A DNA stretch of 64,000 nucleotides, taken from positions 62,001 to 126,000 of the forward strand of contig NZ_BBRK01000005.1 in assembly GCF_002090115.1 (NCBI RefSeq), read 5' to 3'. Below the pieces are notes generated by a model. It was not told where the DNA came from, searched no databases, and saw nothing but the letters and a program-made list of their open reading frames with translations. Source of the stretch: Demequina sp. NBRC 110054 (lineage in GTDB: Bacteria > Actinomycetota > Actinomycetes > Actinomycetales > Demequinaceae). Each line of letters starts with the position of its first letter. Positions within the stretch are counted from its first letter, which is position 1. This document shows, piece by piece, positions 16,376 to 30,858 of this stretch. The position numbers and the translations under genes are program-made.

Positions 16376-17915
16376 CGCGCCCGTGGCCGTCGGTTGGGGC
16401 GAGACCTGGCCCGCGCTCGACCGCTTCAAGGAGCTCGGAGCCAGCCACCGCGTCGTCCCGGTGGTGCGACGCGTGCTCGCCGACTCGACCACGCCGGTGT
16501 CGGTCTACCGCGCGCTCGCGCAGTCGCGGCCGAACACGTTCATCCTCGAGTCGGCCGAGCCCGACGGGACCCTGGGCCGCTTCTCCTTCATCGGCGTGCG
16601 GTCGCGCGCGGCGCTCACGATCGACGGGGACGAGGCACGCTGGACCGGCGATGTGCCCGTCGGACTGCAGGGCGGCGCGCCGCTCACCGCGATCCGACAG
16701 GTGCTGTCCGAGCTCGCGTCCGAGGCGATCCCCGGCCTGCCGCCGCTCACAGGCGGCATGGTGGGCGTGCTCGGCTGGGACATCATCCGCCAGTGGGAGC
16801 CGACCCTGCCCAAGAAGGCTCCCGCCGAGATCGACGTGCCCGACGTGCTGCTCCTGCTCGCGACGGACATCGCCGTGGTCGACCACCTCGACGGCTCGGT
16901 GTGGCTCATCGCGAACGCCGTGAACGCCGACGCGCAGGCCTCGGGCATCGAGGCCGCCTACGCCGACGCGGTCGCCAGGGTCGACGCGATGGAGAAGGCG
17001 CTCGCCGAGGCACCGAGCGGCGAGGTGTCCGGCCTCGGCGAGACTGCCGAGCCCGAGATCCGCCAGCGGTCGGCGATGGGCGAGTACGAGCACACCGTCG
17101 AGTTCGCCAAGGAGGCGATCCGCGACGGCGAGGTCTTCCAGGTGGTGCCGTCGCAGCGTTTCGACGTGCCGTGCGAGGCAACCCCGATCGACGTCTACCG
17201 GGTGCTCAGGACCGTGAACCCGAGCCCGTACATGTACTGCTTCCAGCTCGAGGACGCCGACGGGCGCTCCTTCGCGGTCGTGGGGTCGAGCCCCGAGTCG
17301 CTCGTGCGCGTCGAGCGCGGCGCGGTGTCGACCTTCCCGATCGCCGGCTCGCGTCCGCGCGGCGCGACCCCTGACGAGGACAAGCGTCTCGAGGAGGAGC
17401 TGCGCGCCGATCCCAAGGAGATCGCGGAGCACGTGATGCTCGTGGACCTCGCCCGCAACGACCTCGTCAAGGTGTGCGAGCCCACGTCGGTCGAGGTCGC
17501 GGACTTCATGTCGCTCAACCGCTACAGCCACATCATGCACCTGTGCTCGACGGTGATCGGCACGCTCGAGGACGGGCACACCGCGTTCGACGCGTTCACC
17601 GCGACGTTCCCCGCCGGGACGCTCTCTGGCGCGCCGAAGCCCCGCGCGATCGCGCTCATCGATGAGGTCGAGCCGGCCAGGCGCGCGCTCTACGGCGGTG
17701 CGGTCGGCTACTTCGATTTCGCGGGCAACACCGACACCGCGATCGCGATCCGCACCGCGCTCATCAAGGACGGCATCGCGTACATCCAGGCCGGCGCGGG
17801 CATCGTCGCGGACTCGGTTCCCGAGACCGAGGCGGCCGAGACCAGGAGCAAGGCGGCGGCGATGATCCGCGCCGTGTCGCTCGCCTCCCGCCTCTCGCCG
17901 CGGGGTCGTGGCTAG
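16368..17915 (+). CDS. trpE: anthranilate synthase component I TrpE
   Basis: 515 residues. The N-terminal regulatory half carries [20 protein letters not shown], with the LES tryptophan-feedback motif. The chorismate-binding half has [20 protein letters not shown] [46 protein letters not shown] and [20 protein letters not shown]. It converts chorismate to anthranilate with the TrpG glutaminase, which is not in the window; neither is trpD. GGAG precedes the ATG, which lies within the hisI end. Its TAG stop (17913-17915) begins a TAGACT hexamer that may promote the next gene. Confidence 0.95.
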   Translation: MTDAPVAVGWGETWPALDRFKELGASHRVVPVVRRVLADSTTPVSVYRALAQSRPNTFILESAEPDGTLGRFSFIGVRSRAALTIDGDEARWTGDVPVGLQGGAPLTAIRQVLSELASEAIPGLPPLTGGMVGVLGWDIIRQWEPTLPKKAPAEIDVPDVLLLLATDIAVVDHLDGSVWLIANAVNADAQASGIEAAYADAVARVDAMEKALAEAPSGEVSGLGETAEPEIRQRSAMGEYEHTVEFAKEAIRDGEVFQVVPSQRFDVPCEATPIDVYRVLRTVNPSPYMYCFQLEDADGRSFAVVGSSPESLVRVERGAVSTFPIAGSRPRGATPDEDKRLEEELRADPKEIAEHVMLVDLARNDLVKVCEPTSVEVADFMSLNRYSHIMHLCSTVIGTLEDGHTAFDAFTATFPAGTLSGAPKPRAIALIDEVEPARRALYGGAVGYFDFAGNTDTAIAIRTALIKDGIAYIQAGAGIVADSVPETEAAETRSKAAAMIRAVSLASRLSPRGRG

Positions 17916-17953
17916 ACTGTCGCCATCCCCGGATCCTCACGAAGGAGCATGAA

Positions 17954-18193
17954 GTGTCGAGCAGCGTGAAGCTCAACCCCCAGGACCTCCCCGAGGCGGC
18001 CCCGCACAACCACGGCCGCACCCTCGCGGCATGGGTCACGAACGTGGGCCTGGTCGTGGCAGCGGTCATCGCCGCGCTGGGCATCGGGATCCCTCAGATG
18101 ACCCTGGTGTGGGTCGGAACAGCCGTCGCCGTCGTGTCGCTTGCGGCCGGCGGGGCGCTCAAGGCTCTCGGCCACGGCCAGACCTCGAGCTGA
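17954..18193 (+). CDS. HGxxPAAW-type small membrane protein
   Basis: 79 residues. An N-terminal HNHGRTLAAWVTNVG, matching the HGxxPAAW signature of a small actinobacterial family, precedes two membrane helices (about 27-48 and 50-70). The role is unknown; relatives are found beside trp genes in many actinobacteria. GTG at 17954 is chosen because GAAGGAG (17941-17947) stands 6 bp before it. An out-of-frame ATG at 17949 leads to an early stop. TAGACT at 17913-17918, reusing the trpE stop, is a likely -10 about 35 bp upstream. Confidence 0.75.
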   Translation: MSSSVKLNPQDLPEAAPHNHGRTLAAWVTNVGLVVAAVIAALGIGIPQMTLVWVGTAVAVVSLAAGGALKALGHGQTSS

Positions 18194-18244
18194 TCTCGGC
18201 GCTGGCAGGCGCCGTGCCGTCGCAGGAACAAAGGAGAAGATCGC

Positions 18245-18574
18245 ATGACTGACATCCCGCCGCCCCCGATGCCGCCCCAGCCGCCGATGCCGGGCCAGCC
18301 CGCTTACGGCGCAGGCCCGTCGGACGCGAAGAACAGCCTCGGCACCTGGGCGCTCGTGCTCGGCATCCTCAGCATCGTCTGCTGCGGACTCTTCGCCGGC
18401 ATCCCGGCCATCATCGTCGGCCAGAAGTCGAAGGAGGCCGCGGCCCAGGGCCTCGCCACCAACGGCAACCTCGGCCAGGTCGGCTTCATCCTCGGCATCA
18501 TCGGCTCTGCGCTGTCGGTGCTCGGTGGTGTCTTCTACGGCATCGCCGCCGCGACCGGCTCGTACTCGTACTGA
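18245..18574 (+). CDS. DUF4190-type small membrane protein
   Basis: 109 residues. A Pro-rich cytoplasmic N-terminus (PPPPMPPQPPMPGQP-like) precedes two hydrophobic helices: LGTWALVLGILSIVCCGLFAGIPAIIVG, and GQVGFILGIIGSALSVLGGVFYGIA. The intervening loop KSKEAAAQGLATNGNLGQ is typical of DUF4190 proteins. The function is unknown. The ribosome site AAAGGAGAA lies directly upstream of the ATG. It lies between the HGxxPAAW gene and a DUF2752 gene, a trio of small membrane proteins inside the trp run. Confidence 0.78.
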   Translation: MTDIPPPPMPPQPPMPGQPAYGAGPSDAKNSLGTWALVLGILSIVCCGLFAGIPAIIVGQKSKEAAAQGLATNGNLGQVGFILGIIGSALSVLGGVFYGIAAATGSYSY

Positions 18575-18581
18575 CCAGGCT

Positions 18582-19010
18582 GTGACCACAGACGCCGCCG
18601 TCGCGCGCTCGACCCCGCATCGTCTTGCGGGTCCTGCCGTCGCGACGGCGGCGCTGCTGTGCGGGACCGCCTACACGGGTCTTCAGGACCCGACCGGCTC
18701 GGGGGTCTTCCCCTCCTGCATCTTCTACGCCGCCACCGGGCACTGGTGCCCGGGATGCGGCGGCCTGCGGGCGGTCCACTCGCTCCTCCAGGGCGACCTG
18801 GCGCTCGCGCTGCAGTACAACATCGTCGTGGTGCTGCTCATCCTCCCGCTCGGCATCGCGGCCGTCGGCCTGTGGTGGTGGCGCACGTGGTCTCGCCAGG
18901 GCACGGTGAGGATCCCGATGTGGTTCGCGATCGGCATGCCCGCGTTCCTCGGTCTGTTCTGGATCGTGCGGAACCTCCCACCGTTCGCGCCCTACCTCAC
19001 CGTGCAGTGA
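18582..19010 (+). CDS. DUF2752 membrane protein
   Basis: 142 residues with about three membrane helices. The DUF2752 hallmark CPGCGGLRAVHSLLQGDLALALQYN is clear at about 53-78, preceded by FPSCIFYAATGHW. The three cysteines near the membrane surface suggest metal or disulfide chemistry, but no function is established. GTG at 18582 begins 7 bp after the DUF4190 stop; no strong ribosome site is visible, so translational coupling is likely. Confidence 0.75.
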   Translation: MTTDAAVARSTPHRLAGPAVATAALLCGTAYTGLQDPTGSGVFPSCIFYAATGHWCPGCGGLRAVHSLLQGDLALALQYNIVVVLLILPLGIAAVGLWWWRTWSRQGTVRIPMWFAIGMPAFLGLFWIVRNLPPFAPYLTVQ

Positions 19011-19110
19011 GCCTCCCGTTGACGGTGCGCTGACCGGTCGGTGCCGCATCTGGCGGTCATTCGACCCTTTCGTCCGGCGCTACCATTGACGGCAGGGAGG
19101 TGGACCGACC

Positions 19111-19920
19111 ATGAGCGTCCTGCAGAGCATCGTGGCCGGAGTCCGGGAGGACCTGGCAGTACGCGAGGAAGCGACATCGATGGCCGCGCTCAAGGAGCGC
19201 GCCGCGAGGCTGCCGGGGGCGATCGACGCCTACCAGAAGCTCGCATCCGACGAGATCTCGGTGATCGCCGAGGTCAAGCGGTCGAGCCCCTCCAAGGGCG
19301 ATCTGGCCGACATCACCGACCCCGCCTCGCTCGCGACCGAGTACGCCGCCGGGGGAGCGACGGTCATCTCGGTCCTCACCGAGCAGCGCCGTTTCGGCGG
19401 CTCACTCGCCGACCTGGATGCGGTGCGCGCCAAGGTCGACACCCCGATCCTCCGCAAGGACTTCATCGTCACGCCGTACCAGGTGTGGGAGGCCCGCGCC
19501 CATGGAGCCGACATGGTGCTCCTCATCGTGGCGGCACTCGAGCAGAACGCGCTCGAGGGCCTGATCGAGCGCGTCCACTCGCTCGGCATGACCGCGCTCG
19601 TCGAGGTGCACGACGCGGAGGAGGTGACCCGCGCCGTCGACGCGGGGGCTCGCGTGGTCGGCGTCAACGCGCGCAACCTCAAGACCCTCGAGGTCGACCG
19701 CCACACGTTCGCGCGAGTCGCGCCGACCATCCCCTCGGGGATCCTGCGCGTCGCCGAGTCCGGCATCCGCGACAGCCACGACGTGGTCGAGTACGCCCGC
19801 CTCGGTGCGGACGCGGTGCTCGTCGGCGAGGCGCTCGTGAAGGATCGCGACCCGCGCACCGCCGTCGCCGAGATGGTGGCCGCCGGCGCGCACCCCGCCC
19901 TGCGGTCGGTGCGTCCGTGA
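19111..19920 (+). CDS. trpC: indole-3-glycerol phosphate synthase TrpC
   Basis: 269-residue TIM barrel. [15 protein letters not shown] carries the catalytic Lys, and [48 protein letters not shown] and [12 protein letters not shown] are the remaining active-site strands. It closes the indole ring of CdRP. GGGAGG precedes the ATG and TACCAT (19081-19086) is a likely -10, so trpCBA-lgt may have its own promoter separate from trpE. No leader peptide rich in Trp codons or attenuator is visible in the 100 bp upstream. It overlaps trpB by 4 bp. Confidence 0.95.
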   Translation: MSVLQSIVAGVREDLAVREEATSMAALKERAARLPGAIDAYQKLASDEISVIAEVKRSSPSKGDLADITDPASLATEYAAGGATVISVLTEQRRFGGSLADLDAVRAKVDTPILRKDFIVTPYQVWEARAHGADMVLLIVAALEQNALEGLIERVHSLGMTALVEVHDAEEVTRAVDAGARVVGVNARNLKTLEVDRHTFARVAPTIPSGILRVAESGIRDSHDVVEYARLGADAVLVGEALVKDRDPRTAVAEMVAAGAHPALRSVRP

Positions 19921-21125
19921 CCGAATCGCTGCAGGCCGCGCCCGGGCCGTTCTTCGGAGAGTTCGGCGGACGCTTCCTTCCCGAGGCGCTCATGGCCGCC
20001 CTCGACGAGCTCACCGACGCGTACGACAAGGCACGCGTGGACCCGTCCTTCACCGCGGAGCTCGACCGCCTCGCCCGTGACTACACAGGGCGTCCCTCGA
20101 TCGTCACCGAGATCCCGCGCTTCGCGGAGCACGCCGGCGGAGCGCGCATCCTTCTCAAGCGCGAGGACCTCAACCACACGGGCTCGCACAAGATCAACAA
20201 CGTCCTCGGCCAGGCTCTCCTCACCAAGCGGCTCGGCAAGACGCGCGTGATCGCGGAGACGGGCGCGGGCCAGCACGGAGTCGCGACCGCGACCGCCGCG
20301 GCGCTCATGGACCTCGACTGCGTGATCTACATGGGCGAGGAGGACACCGAGCGGCAGGCCCTCAACGTCGCACGCATGCGTCTGCTCGGCGCCGAGGTCG
20401 TGCCGGTCACGACCGGATCGCGCACGCTCCGCGACGCGATCAACGAGACGTTCCGCGACTGGGTCGCGAACGTCGAGAGCACCAACTACATCTTCGGCAC
20501 CGCCGCGGGACCCCACCCGTTCCCCGCGATGGTGCGCGACTTCCAGCGCGTGATCGGCGTTGAGGCGCGCGAGCAGATGCTCGCGCTCGGCGGTCTCCCG
20601 GACGCGGTCCTTGCGTGCGTGGGCGGCGGCTCGAACGCGATCGGCTCCTTCGACGCCTTCCTTGACGACGCGGACGTCCGCCTCATCGGCTGCGAGGCCG
20701 CCGGCGACGGGGTCGAGACCGGACGTCACGCCTCGACCATCACCGGTGGTCGCCCCGGAGTGCTCCACGGCTCGCGCTCGTACATTCTCCAGGACGAGGA
20801 CGGGCAGACGCTGCCCTCGCACTCGATCTCCGCGGGTCTCGACTACCCGGGCGTCGGCCCTCAGCACTCGTGGCTCGCGGACATGGGCCGCGCCGAGTAC
20901 TGGCCCATCACGGACGCCGAGGCCATGGACGCCTTCCGGCTGCTGTGCCGCACCGAGGGCATCATGCCGGCCATCGAGTCGTCGCATGCGCTCGCCGGTG
21001 CGATCAAGCTCGGCAAGGAGCTCGGTCCCGACGCGACCCTGCTGGTCACCCTCTCGGGACGCGGTGACAAGGACGTGGAGCAGGCGGCCCAGTGGTTCGC
21101 GATGATGCCGGGGGAGGACGCGTGA
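19917..21125 (+). CDS. trpB: tryptophan synthase beta chain TrpB
   Basis: 402 residues. [20 protein letters not shown] is the family start, [22 protein letters not shown] holds the PLP lysine, [20 protein letters not shown] and [12 protein letters not shown] the phosphate-binding loop. It condenses indole, channelled from TrpA, with serine. GTG 19917 overlaps the trpC stop and its own stop overlaps the trpA start, giving coupled synthesis in equimolar amounts. An in-frame extension across trpC is spurious. Confidence 0.96.
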   Translation: MTESLQAAPGPFFGEFGGRFLPEALMAALDELTDAYDKARVDPSFTAELDRLARDYTGRPSIVTEIPRFAEHAGGARILLKREDLNHTGSHKINNVLGQALLTKRLGKTRVIAETGAGQHGVATATAAALMDLDCVIYMGEEDTERQALNVARMRLLGAEVVPVTTGSRTLRDAINETFRDWVANVESTNYIFGTAAGPHPFPAMVRDFQRVIGVEAREQMLALGGLPDAVLACVGGGSNAIGSFDAFLDDADVRLIGCEAAGDGVETGRHASTITGGRPGVLHGSRSYILQDEDGQTLPSHSISAGLDYPGVGPQHSWLADMGRAEYWPITDAEAMDAFRLLCRTEGIMPAIESSHALAGAIKLGKELGPDATLLVTLSGRGDKDVEQAAQWFAMMPGEDA

Positions 21126-21925
21126 CCGCTCTGGGAGACCGCCTCGATCAGATCAAGGCGGAGGGGCGTTCCGCGCTCATCGGCTACCTTCCCGTCGGGT
21201 TCCCCTCGGTCGAGGGCTCTGCTCGCGCGATGCGCGAGATGGTCGAGGCCGGAGTCGACATCGTCGAGGTCGGCCTGCCGTACTCGGACCCCGTCATGGA
21301 CGGCGAGACCATCCAGCTCGCGGCTGAGGCCGCTCTCGCGCGCGGTACCCGCGTCGGCGACGTCTTCGAGGGCGTCCGCGCGGTCGTCGAGGCCGGTGCG
21401 GTGGCCGTCGTGATGAGCTACTGGAACCCGATCCTGCAGTATGGGCCCGCGCGATTCGCCGATGATCTTCTCGCTGCGGGCGGCTCTGGCGTCATCCTCC
21501 CCGACATCACGCCCGACGCGGGCTCCGGCTGGGCCGAGGTCGCCGCGTCGAGGGATCTCGACACGATCCACCTCGTCGCGCTCACGACCACGACCGAGCG
21601 CATGCACCTCACGTGCCAGGCATCGTCGGGCTTCGTCTACGCCGCGGCGCTCATGGGCGTCACCGGTGAGCGCTCGTCGATCGGTGGCGGCGTCGAGGAG
21701 CTCGTGGGCCGCGCACGCGACGCCGGCGCTCCCCGCGTGTGCGTCGGACTCGGCGTGAAGACGGGCGAGCACGCGGCGCAGGTCGCGAGCTACGCGGACG
21801 GTGTCATCGTCGGCTCGGCGCTCGTGCGCTGCCTCGCCGACCACCCGGACGACCTCGACGCCGGCATCGCGGCGCTCCGGGCCAAGACCGAAGAGCTTGC
21901 TGCCGGTGTGAGAGGACACGCGTGA
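21122..21925 (+). CDS. trpA: tryptophan synthase alpha chain TrpA
   Basis: 267 residues. [42 protein letters not shown] (catalytic Glu and Asp region), [32 protein letters not shown] and [27 protein letters not shown] are the alpha-subunit barrel motifs. It cleaves indole-3-glycerol phosphate to indole. GTG 21122 overlaps the trpB stop (GTGA), and its own TGA overlaps the lgt GTG start in the same way. Confidence 0.95.
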   Translation: MTALGDRLDQIKAEGRSALIGYLPVGFPSVEGSARAMREMVEAGVDIVEVGLPYSDPVMDGETIQLAAEAALARGTRVGDVFEGVRAVVEAGAVAVVMSYWNPILQYGPARFADDLLAAGGSGVILPDITPDAGSGWAEVAASRDLDTIHLVALTTTTERMHLTCQASSGFVYAAALMGVTGERSSIGGGVEELVGRARDAGAPRVCVGLGVKTGEHAAQVASYADGVIVGSALVRCLADHPDDLDAGIAALRAKTEELAAGVRGHA

Positions 21926-23076
21926 GGGCTTCGATCCCCAGCCCACCACTCGAATGGTCGAGCTTCTCGATCGGCCCGCTGACCATCCACGCCTACGCGC
22001 TGTGGATCCTGCTCGGCATCTTCATCGCGCTGTGGCTCACGCGCAAGCGCTGGATCGCACGCGGCGGGGACCCCGAGGTCGTCGAGACGATCGCCTTCTG
22101 GGCGATCCCCTTCGGCATCATCGGCGGCCGCATCTATCACGTCATCTCGAGTCCCGCCGCGTACTTCGGCGAGGACGGCAACCCGATCGACGCCCTGAAG
22201 ATCTGGGAGGGTGGGCTCGGCATCTGGGGCGCGGTCGCGCTGGGCGCGCTCGGCGCCTGGATCGGTGCGCGGCGCGCGGGCGTGTCGTTCACCGCCTTCG
22301 CCGACGCCGTCGCTCCCGGCGTGCTGCTTGCCCAGGCGATCGGTCGCATGGGCAACTACTTCAACCAGGAGCTGTTCGGCGGTCCGACGGACCTTCCCTG
22401 GGCCCTGCAGATCGACGAGGCCTTCCGCCCCGCCGGCTACGAGTCGTTCGCGACCTTCCACCCGACCTTCCTGTACGAGATGGTGTGGAACCTGGCCGGC
22501 GTCGCGGTGCTGCTGTGGGCGGACCGGCGCTTCAAGCTGTGGGGCGGGCGCGTCTTCTGGCTCTACGTCGCCGTGTACACCTCGGGCCGACTCTGGATCG
22601 AGATGGTGCGGATCGACACCGCCGTCCACATCCTCGGCGTCCGTGTGAACACGTGGGTGTCGGCCCTCGTCCTGCTGACGGCGATCCTCGCCTTCGTGTG
22701 GCTGGGTGTCAGGCAGCGACGCCTCGCCGAGGTGCCGGCGCGCGACACGCTCGCCGCGAGACCGGTGGCCGCCGCGGCAGTCGTTGAGGACGGCGAAGCC
22801 GACGACTCGGACGCCGCCGCCGATGCGGACACGGACGATGCTTCGGTCGCGGGCGACGAGGACGCCACGGACGATGCTTCGTCCTCAGGTTCGAGTGCCG
22901 ACGTCGACGCTGCCGAGGGCGACGAGGCGGACGCCCCGGGCGCCGACGCGCCCGACTCCGACGGCGAGGGGACGGATCCCGAGGCCGAGCGAACGCGGGA
23001 GACCGCGGAAGGTGCCGGTACGCTGGGCGATGCGGACAGTGCCGGAGACCCTGGCGAGACGCCCCGCGCGCAGTAA
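21922..23076 (+). CDS. lgt: prolipoprotein diacylglyceryl transferase Lgt with long acidic tail
   Basis: 384 residues. The membrane enzyme (1-275, about seven helices) has HAYALWILLGIFIALWL, FGIIGGRIYHVISS, and the Lgt signature GRMGNYFNQELFGGPTDLPW. It transfers diacylglycerol from phosphatidylglycerol to the lipobox Cys of exported lipoproteins, such as the FKBP and LivK proteins encoded here. From about residue 276 a tail of roughly 110 residues, very rich in Asp, Glu, Ala and Ser, extends into the cytoplasm; it is probably disordered. Such tails vary in actinobacterial Lgt. Location between trpA and gltB/pyk resembles mycobacteria. GTG start coupled to trpA. Confidence 0.94.
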   Translation: MRASIPSPPLEWSSFSIGPLTIHAYALWILLGIFIALWLTRKRWIARGGDPEVVETIAFWAIPFGIIGGRIYHVISSPAAYFGEDGNPIDALKIWEGGLGIWGAVALGALGAWIGARRAGVSFTAFADAVAPGVLLAQAIGRMGNYFNQELFGGPTDLPWALQIDEAFRPAGYESFATFHPTFLYEMVWNLAGVAVLLWADRRFKLWGGRVFWLYVAVYTSGRLWIEMVRIDTAVHILGVRVNTWVSALVLLTAILAFVWLGVRQRRLAEVPARDTLAARPVAAAAVVEDGEADDSDAAADADTDDASVAGDEDATDDASSSGSSADVDAAEGDEADAPGADAPDSDGEGTDPEAERTRETAEGAGTLGDADSAGDPGETPRAQ

Positions 23077-23194
23077 AGAGTTCCAAAAGGGCTTGTCCTG
23101 CGCGGTACGCTGGACACCCATGCTCCCCTAGGGTCGACGGCGCCCATCAACCATGAGGACCCGCCACGTGCGAGGTCCTGCGAAGGACGGTTCA

Positions 23195-27722
<4,528 letters not shown>

Positions 27723-27730
<8 letters not shown>

Positions 27731-29189
27731 TCCGCGCGGATTCCTGAAGGTGCGGGAGCGCGAGCTCCCCGCGAACCGACCCGTCCCGGTGCGCCTGCGC
27801 GACTGGAGCGAGGTCAAGGACGAGCTGTCCAAGGACTCGGCTCAGCTCGAGCGCCAGGCGGGCCGCTGCATGGACTGCGGCATCCCGTTCTGCCATCAGG
27901 GCTGCCCGCTGGGCAACCTGATCCCCGAGTGGAACGACCTCGTGTGGCGCGGCCAGTGGGAGGACGCGATCGAGCGTCTCCACGCGACCAACAACTTCCC
28001 CGAGTTCACCGGACGCATCTGCCCGGCGCCGTGCGAGACCTCGTGCGTGCTCGGCATCAACCAGCCCGCCGTGACCATCAAGAACGTCGAGGTGTCGATC
28101 ATCGACGAGGCGTTCAAGCGCGGGCTGGTGCGGCCTCACGTCGCCCAGCGCCACACGGGACGCACCGTCGCGGTGGTCGGTTCGGGCCCCGCGGGTCTCG
28201 CGGCGGCGCAGCAGCTCACGCGCGTCGGCCACACGGTCGCGGTGTTCGAGAAGGACGACCGCATCGGCGGCCTGCTTCGGTACGGCGTCCCGGACTTCAA
28301 GCTCGAGAAGCGCCACATCGATCTGCGCGTCTCGCAGATGGAGGCCGAGGGCACCCGCTTCCGCACGGGCGTCGAGATCGGCAAGGACATGACGTGGGCG
28401 GAGCTGCGCGCCCGCTACGACGCGGTCCTCATCGCCTCGGGCGCCCCTGTGCCGCGTGACCTGCCGCTTCCCGGTCGTGACCTCGACGGCATCCACTTCG
28501 CGATGCCCTACCTTCACCAGGGCAACCAGGCCGCCGCCGGCGACGAGGTCGCTGAGCAGATCACGGCCGAGGGCAAGCACGTCATCGTCATCGGTGGCGG
28601 CGACACCGGCTCGGACTGCATCGGCACCGCGCTGCGCCAGGGCGCGGCCTCCGTGACGACCCTCGCGATCGGCAAGAAGCCGCCGCTCGGACGCACCGAG
28701 TCGATGCCGTGGCCCACCGACCCCCGCGTGTTCGAGGTCTCGACCAGCCACGCCGAGGGCGGCACGCGCGAGTACCTCGCCTCGACCGTCGAGTTCGTCT
28801 CCGATGACGCAGGGCACGTGAAGGCGCTGCGCGTCGCCGAGACCCAGAACAACGCCGATGGCTCGCGCACCCCGACACCGGGCACCGAGCGCGATGTGCC
28901 CGCGGACCTGGTATTGATTGCTATGGGGTTCACTGGGCCTGAGGTCACGTTGCTGCAGGACCAGTCCCGAGTAGCGTTGACGTCGCGTGGTCAGATCGAC
29001 CGCGCCGAGAACTTCTCGACGTCCGCCGACGGCGTCTACGTCGCCGGCGACGCGGGTCGAGGCGCCTCGCTCGTGGTCTGGGCGATCGCCGAGGGCCGCG
29101 CTGCCGCGGCGGCCATCGATGAATACTTGACCGGGAGCACAGAGCTCCCGGCGCCAGTGACGGCGCGCACCACAGCGCTCCGTGCATAA
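27723..29189 (+). CDS. gltD: glutamate synthase small subunit GltD
   Basis: 488 residues. N-terminal Fe-S cysteines ([22 protein letters not shown] and [12 protein letters not shown]) are followed by the FAD motif [17 protein letters not shown], the NADPH motif [17 protein letters not shown] and the second FAD motif [23 protein letters not shown]. It delivers electrons from NADPH to GltB. GTG 27723 lies inside the gltB end. A stretch of about 85 bp (28905-28990) uses AT-ending and rare codons unlike the rest of the gene; a -35/-10-like pair inside it may promote pyk. Confidence 0.95.
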
Positions 29190-29205
29190 CGCAAGGTTGG
29201 AGAAC

Positions 29206-30633
29206 ATGCGAAACGCGAAGATTGTCTGCACGATCGGCCCGGCCACCGCGCCGCTCGACCGGATGCGAGAGCTCGTCAACGCCGGAATGGACGTGGCCCG
29301 CATCAACCGCAGCCACGGCAGCGCCGAGGAGCACGAGCAGGTCTACCGCAACGTCCGTCAGGCCGCGGCCGAGTCGGGACGCAACGTCGCCGTCCTCGTC
29401 GACCTTCAGGGCCCCAAGATCCGCCTCGAGAAGTTCGCGAACGGACCCCACGAGCTCGCCGTCGGCGACGTCTTCACGATCACCACGCGCGACGTCGAGG
29501 GCACCAAGGACATCTGCGGCACGACCTTCAAGGGCCTGCCTGGTGACTGCAACCCCGGCGACACGCTGCTCATCGACGACGGCAAGGTCCGTCTTGAGGT
29601 GACCGACGTGACCGAGACCGACGTCGTGACCAAGTGCGTCGTCCCCGGTCCCGTGTCCAACAACAAGGGCATCAACCTCCCGGGCGTCGCGGTCTCCGTG
29701 CCGGCGCTGTCCGAGAAGGACGAGGACGACCTGCGCTGGGGTCTGAAGCTCGGCGCGGACTTCATCGCGCTGTCGTTCGTGCGCTCCGCGCAGGACTACG
29801 AGGACGTCGCCCGCATCATGGCCGAGGAGGGCCGCACGGTCCCCGTCGTCGCCAAGGTCGAGAAGCCGCAGGCGGTCGACAACCTCGAGGAGATCGTCGA
29901 CGCGTTCGACGGCGTCATGGTCGCCCGCGGTGACCTCGGCGTCGAGCTCCCGCTCGAGGAGGTGCCGCTCGTCCAGAAGCGCGCCATCGAGCTGTGCCGC
30001 GCGAAGGCCAAGCCGGTCATCGTCGCGACCCAGGTGCTCGAGTCCATGACCCACGCGCCCGTCCCGACGCGCGCCGAGACCTCCGACTGCGCCAACGCCA
30101 TCCTCGATGGCACCGACGCCGTCATGCTCTCCGGCGAGACCTCCGTCGGCGACTTCCCGATCATCACGGTCCAGACCATGGCTCGCATCGTCGAGAACAC
30201 CGAGCGCAAGGGCCACAGCCGCATCGCCGCGTTCCCGTCGGTCCCCAAGACCCGTGGTGGCGCGATCACCCTCGCCGCGGCCGAGGTCGCCGAGAAGCTC
30301 GACGTGAAGTACATCTGCACCTTCACGCAGTCCGGTGACTCGGCGCGTCGCATGTCGCGTCTGCGTCCGGAGACCCCGATGCTCGCCTTCACTCCCGACG
30401 CCGGCACGCAGCGCAAGCTCGCGCTCTCGTGGGGCATCACGACCGAGCTCGTCGACCACGTGAGCTCGACCGACGAGATGGTCAAGGTCGTCGACTCCTA
30501 CCTCAAGGACAAGGGTCTCGCCTCGGACGGCGAGTATGTGATCGTCGTGTCGGGTGCCCCGGTCGGCATCCCCGGCACCACGAACTCGATCCTGGTGCAC
30601 AAGGTCGGTCAGCTGCCCGCGACCGTCGCCTGA
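29206..30633 (+). CDS. pyk: pyruvate kinase
   Basis: 475 residues. KIVCTIGPATAPLDRMRELVNAGMDVARINRSHG is the N-terminal barrel start; VDLQGPKIRLEKF, VAKVEKPQAVDNLEEIVDAFDGVMVARGDLGVELPLEEVPLVQK (catalytic Lys and magnesium Glu/Asp) and the NAILDGTDAVMLSGETSVGDFP region complete the active site; a C-terminal allosteric domain follows. It makes ATP and pyruvate from PEP. The position after VARxN is Arg (NRSHG) instead of the enterobacterial Phe, as in other actinobacteria. ATG 29206 follows GGAG and sits 16 bp after gltD. A strong hairpin follows the stop. Confidence 0.96.
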   Translation: MRNAKIVCTIGPATAPLDRMRELVNAGMDVARINRSHGSAEEHEQVYRNVRQAAAESGRNVAVLVDLQGPKIRLEKFANGPHELAVGDVFTITTRDVEGTKDICGTTFKGLPGDCNPGDTLLIDDGKVRLEVTDVTETDVVTKCVVPGPVSNNKGINLPGVAVSVPALSEKDEDDLRWGLKLGADFIALSFVRSAQDYEDVARIMAEEGRTVPVVAKVEKPQAVDNLEEIVDAFDGVMVARGDLGVELPLEEVPLVQKRAIELCRAKAKPVIVATQVLESMTHAPVPTRAETSDCANAILDGTDAVMLSGETSVGDFPIITVQTMARIVENTERKGHSRIAAFPSVPKTRGGAITLAAAEVAEKLDVKYICTFTQSGDSARRMSRLRPETPMLAFTPDAGTQRKLALSWGITTELVDHVSSTDEMVKVVDSYLKDKGLASDGEYVIVVSGAPVGIPGTTNSILVHKVGQLPATVA

Positions 30634-30645
30634 TAGCTGCCTGAA

Positions 30646-30680
30646 CGAAGGGCCCCGGCCGCATCGGCTGGGGCCCTTCG
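30646..30680 (+). terminator. transcription terminator after pyk
   Basis: A 16-bp stem (30646-30661 with 30665-30680, one G-U pair) closed by the loop CAT, of the GAAGGGCCCC class seen after several genes here. It is followed by TCATG, with no long T run. Confidence 0.8.
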
Positions 30681-30858
30681 TCATGCACGGCGCGAATCGT
30701 CGGCGAGCCAGGGATCGATGGTCCTGGCGATTCCGCGACCGCGCATTCCGGTGTCGCCACCGCCCGCCGATCCTGCGCCCGCGCCGCTGCGTTGAGGGAT
30801 CGTGGGAAGGCTCACACAAGGGTTCAATGCGCGACGGATCCTCTCTATGCTCCCGGGC

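Noticed and set aside
19011-19110. Trp attenuator or T-box before trpC
   Set aside because: No short frame with tandem Trp codons, no T-box motif and no alternative hairpins were found.
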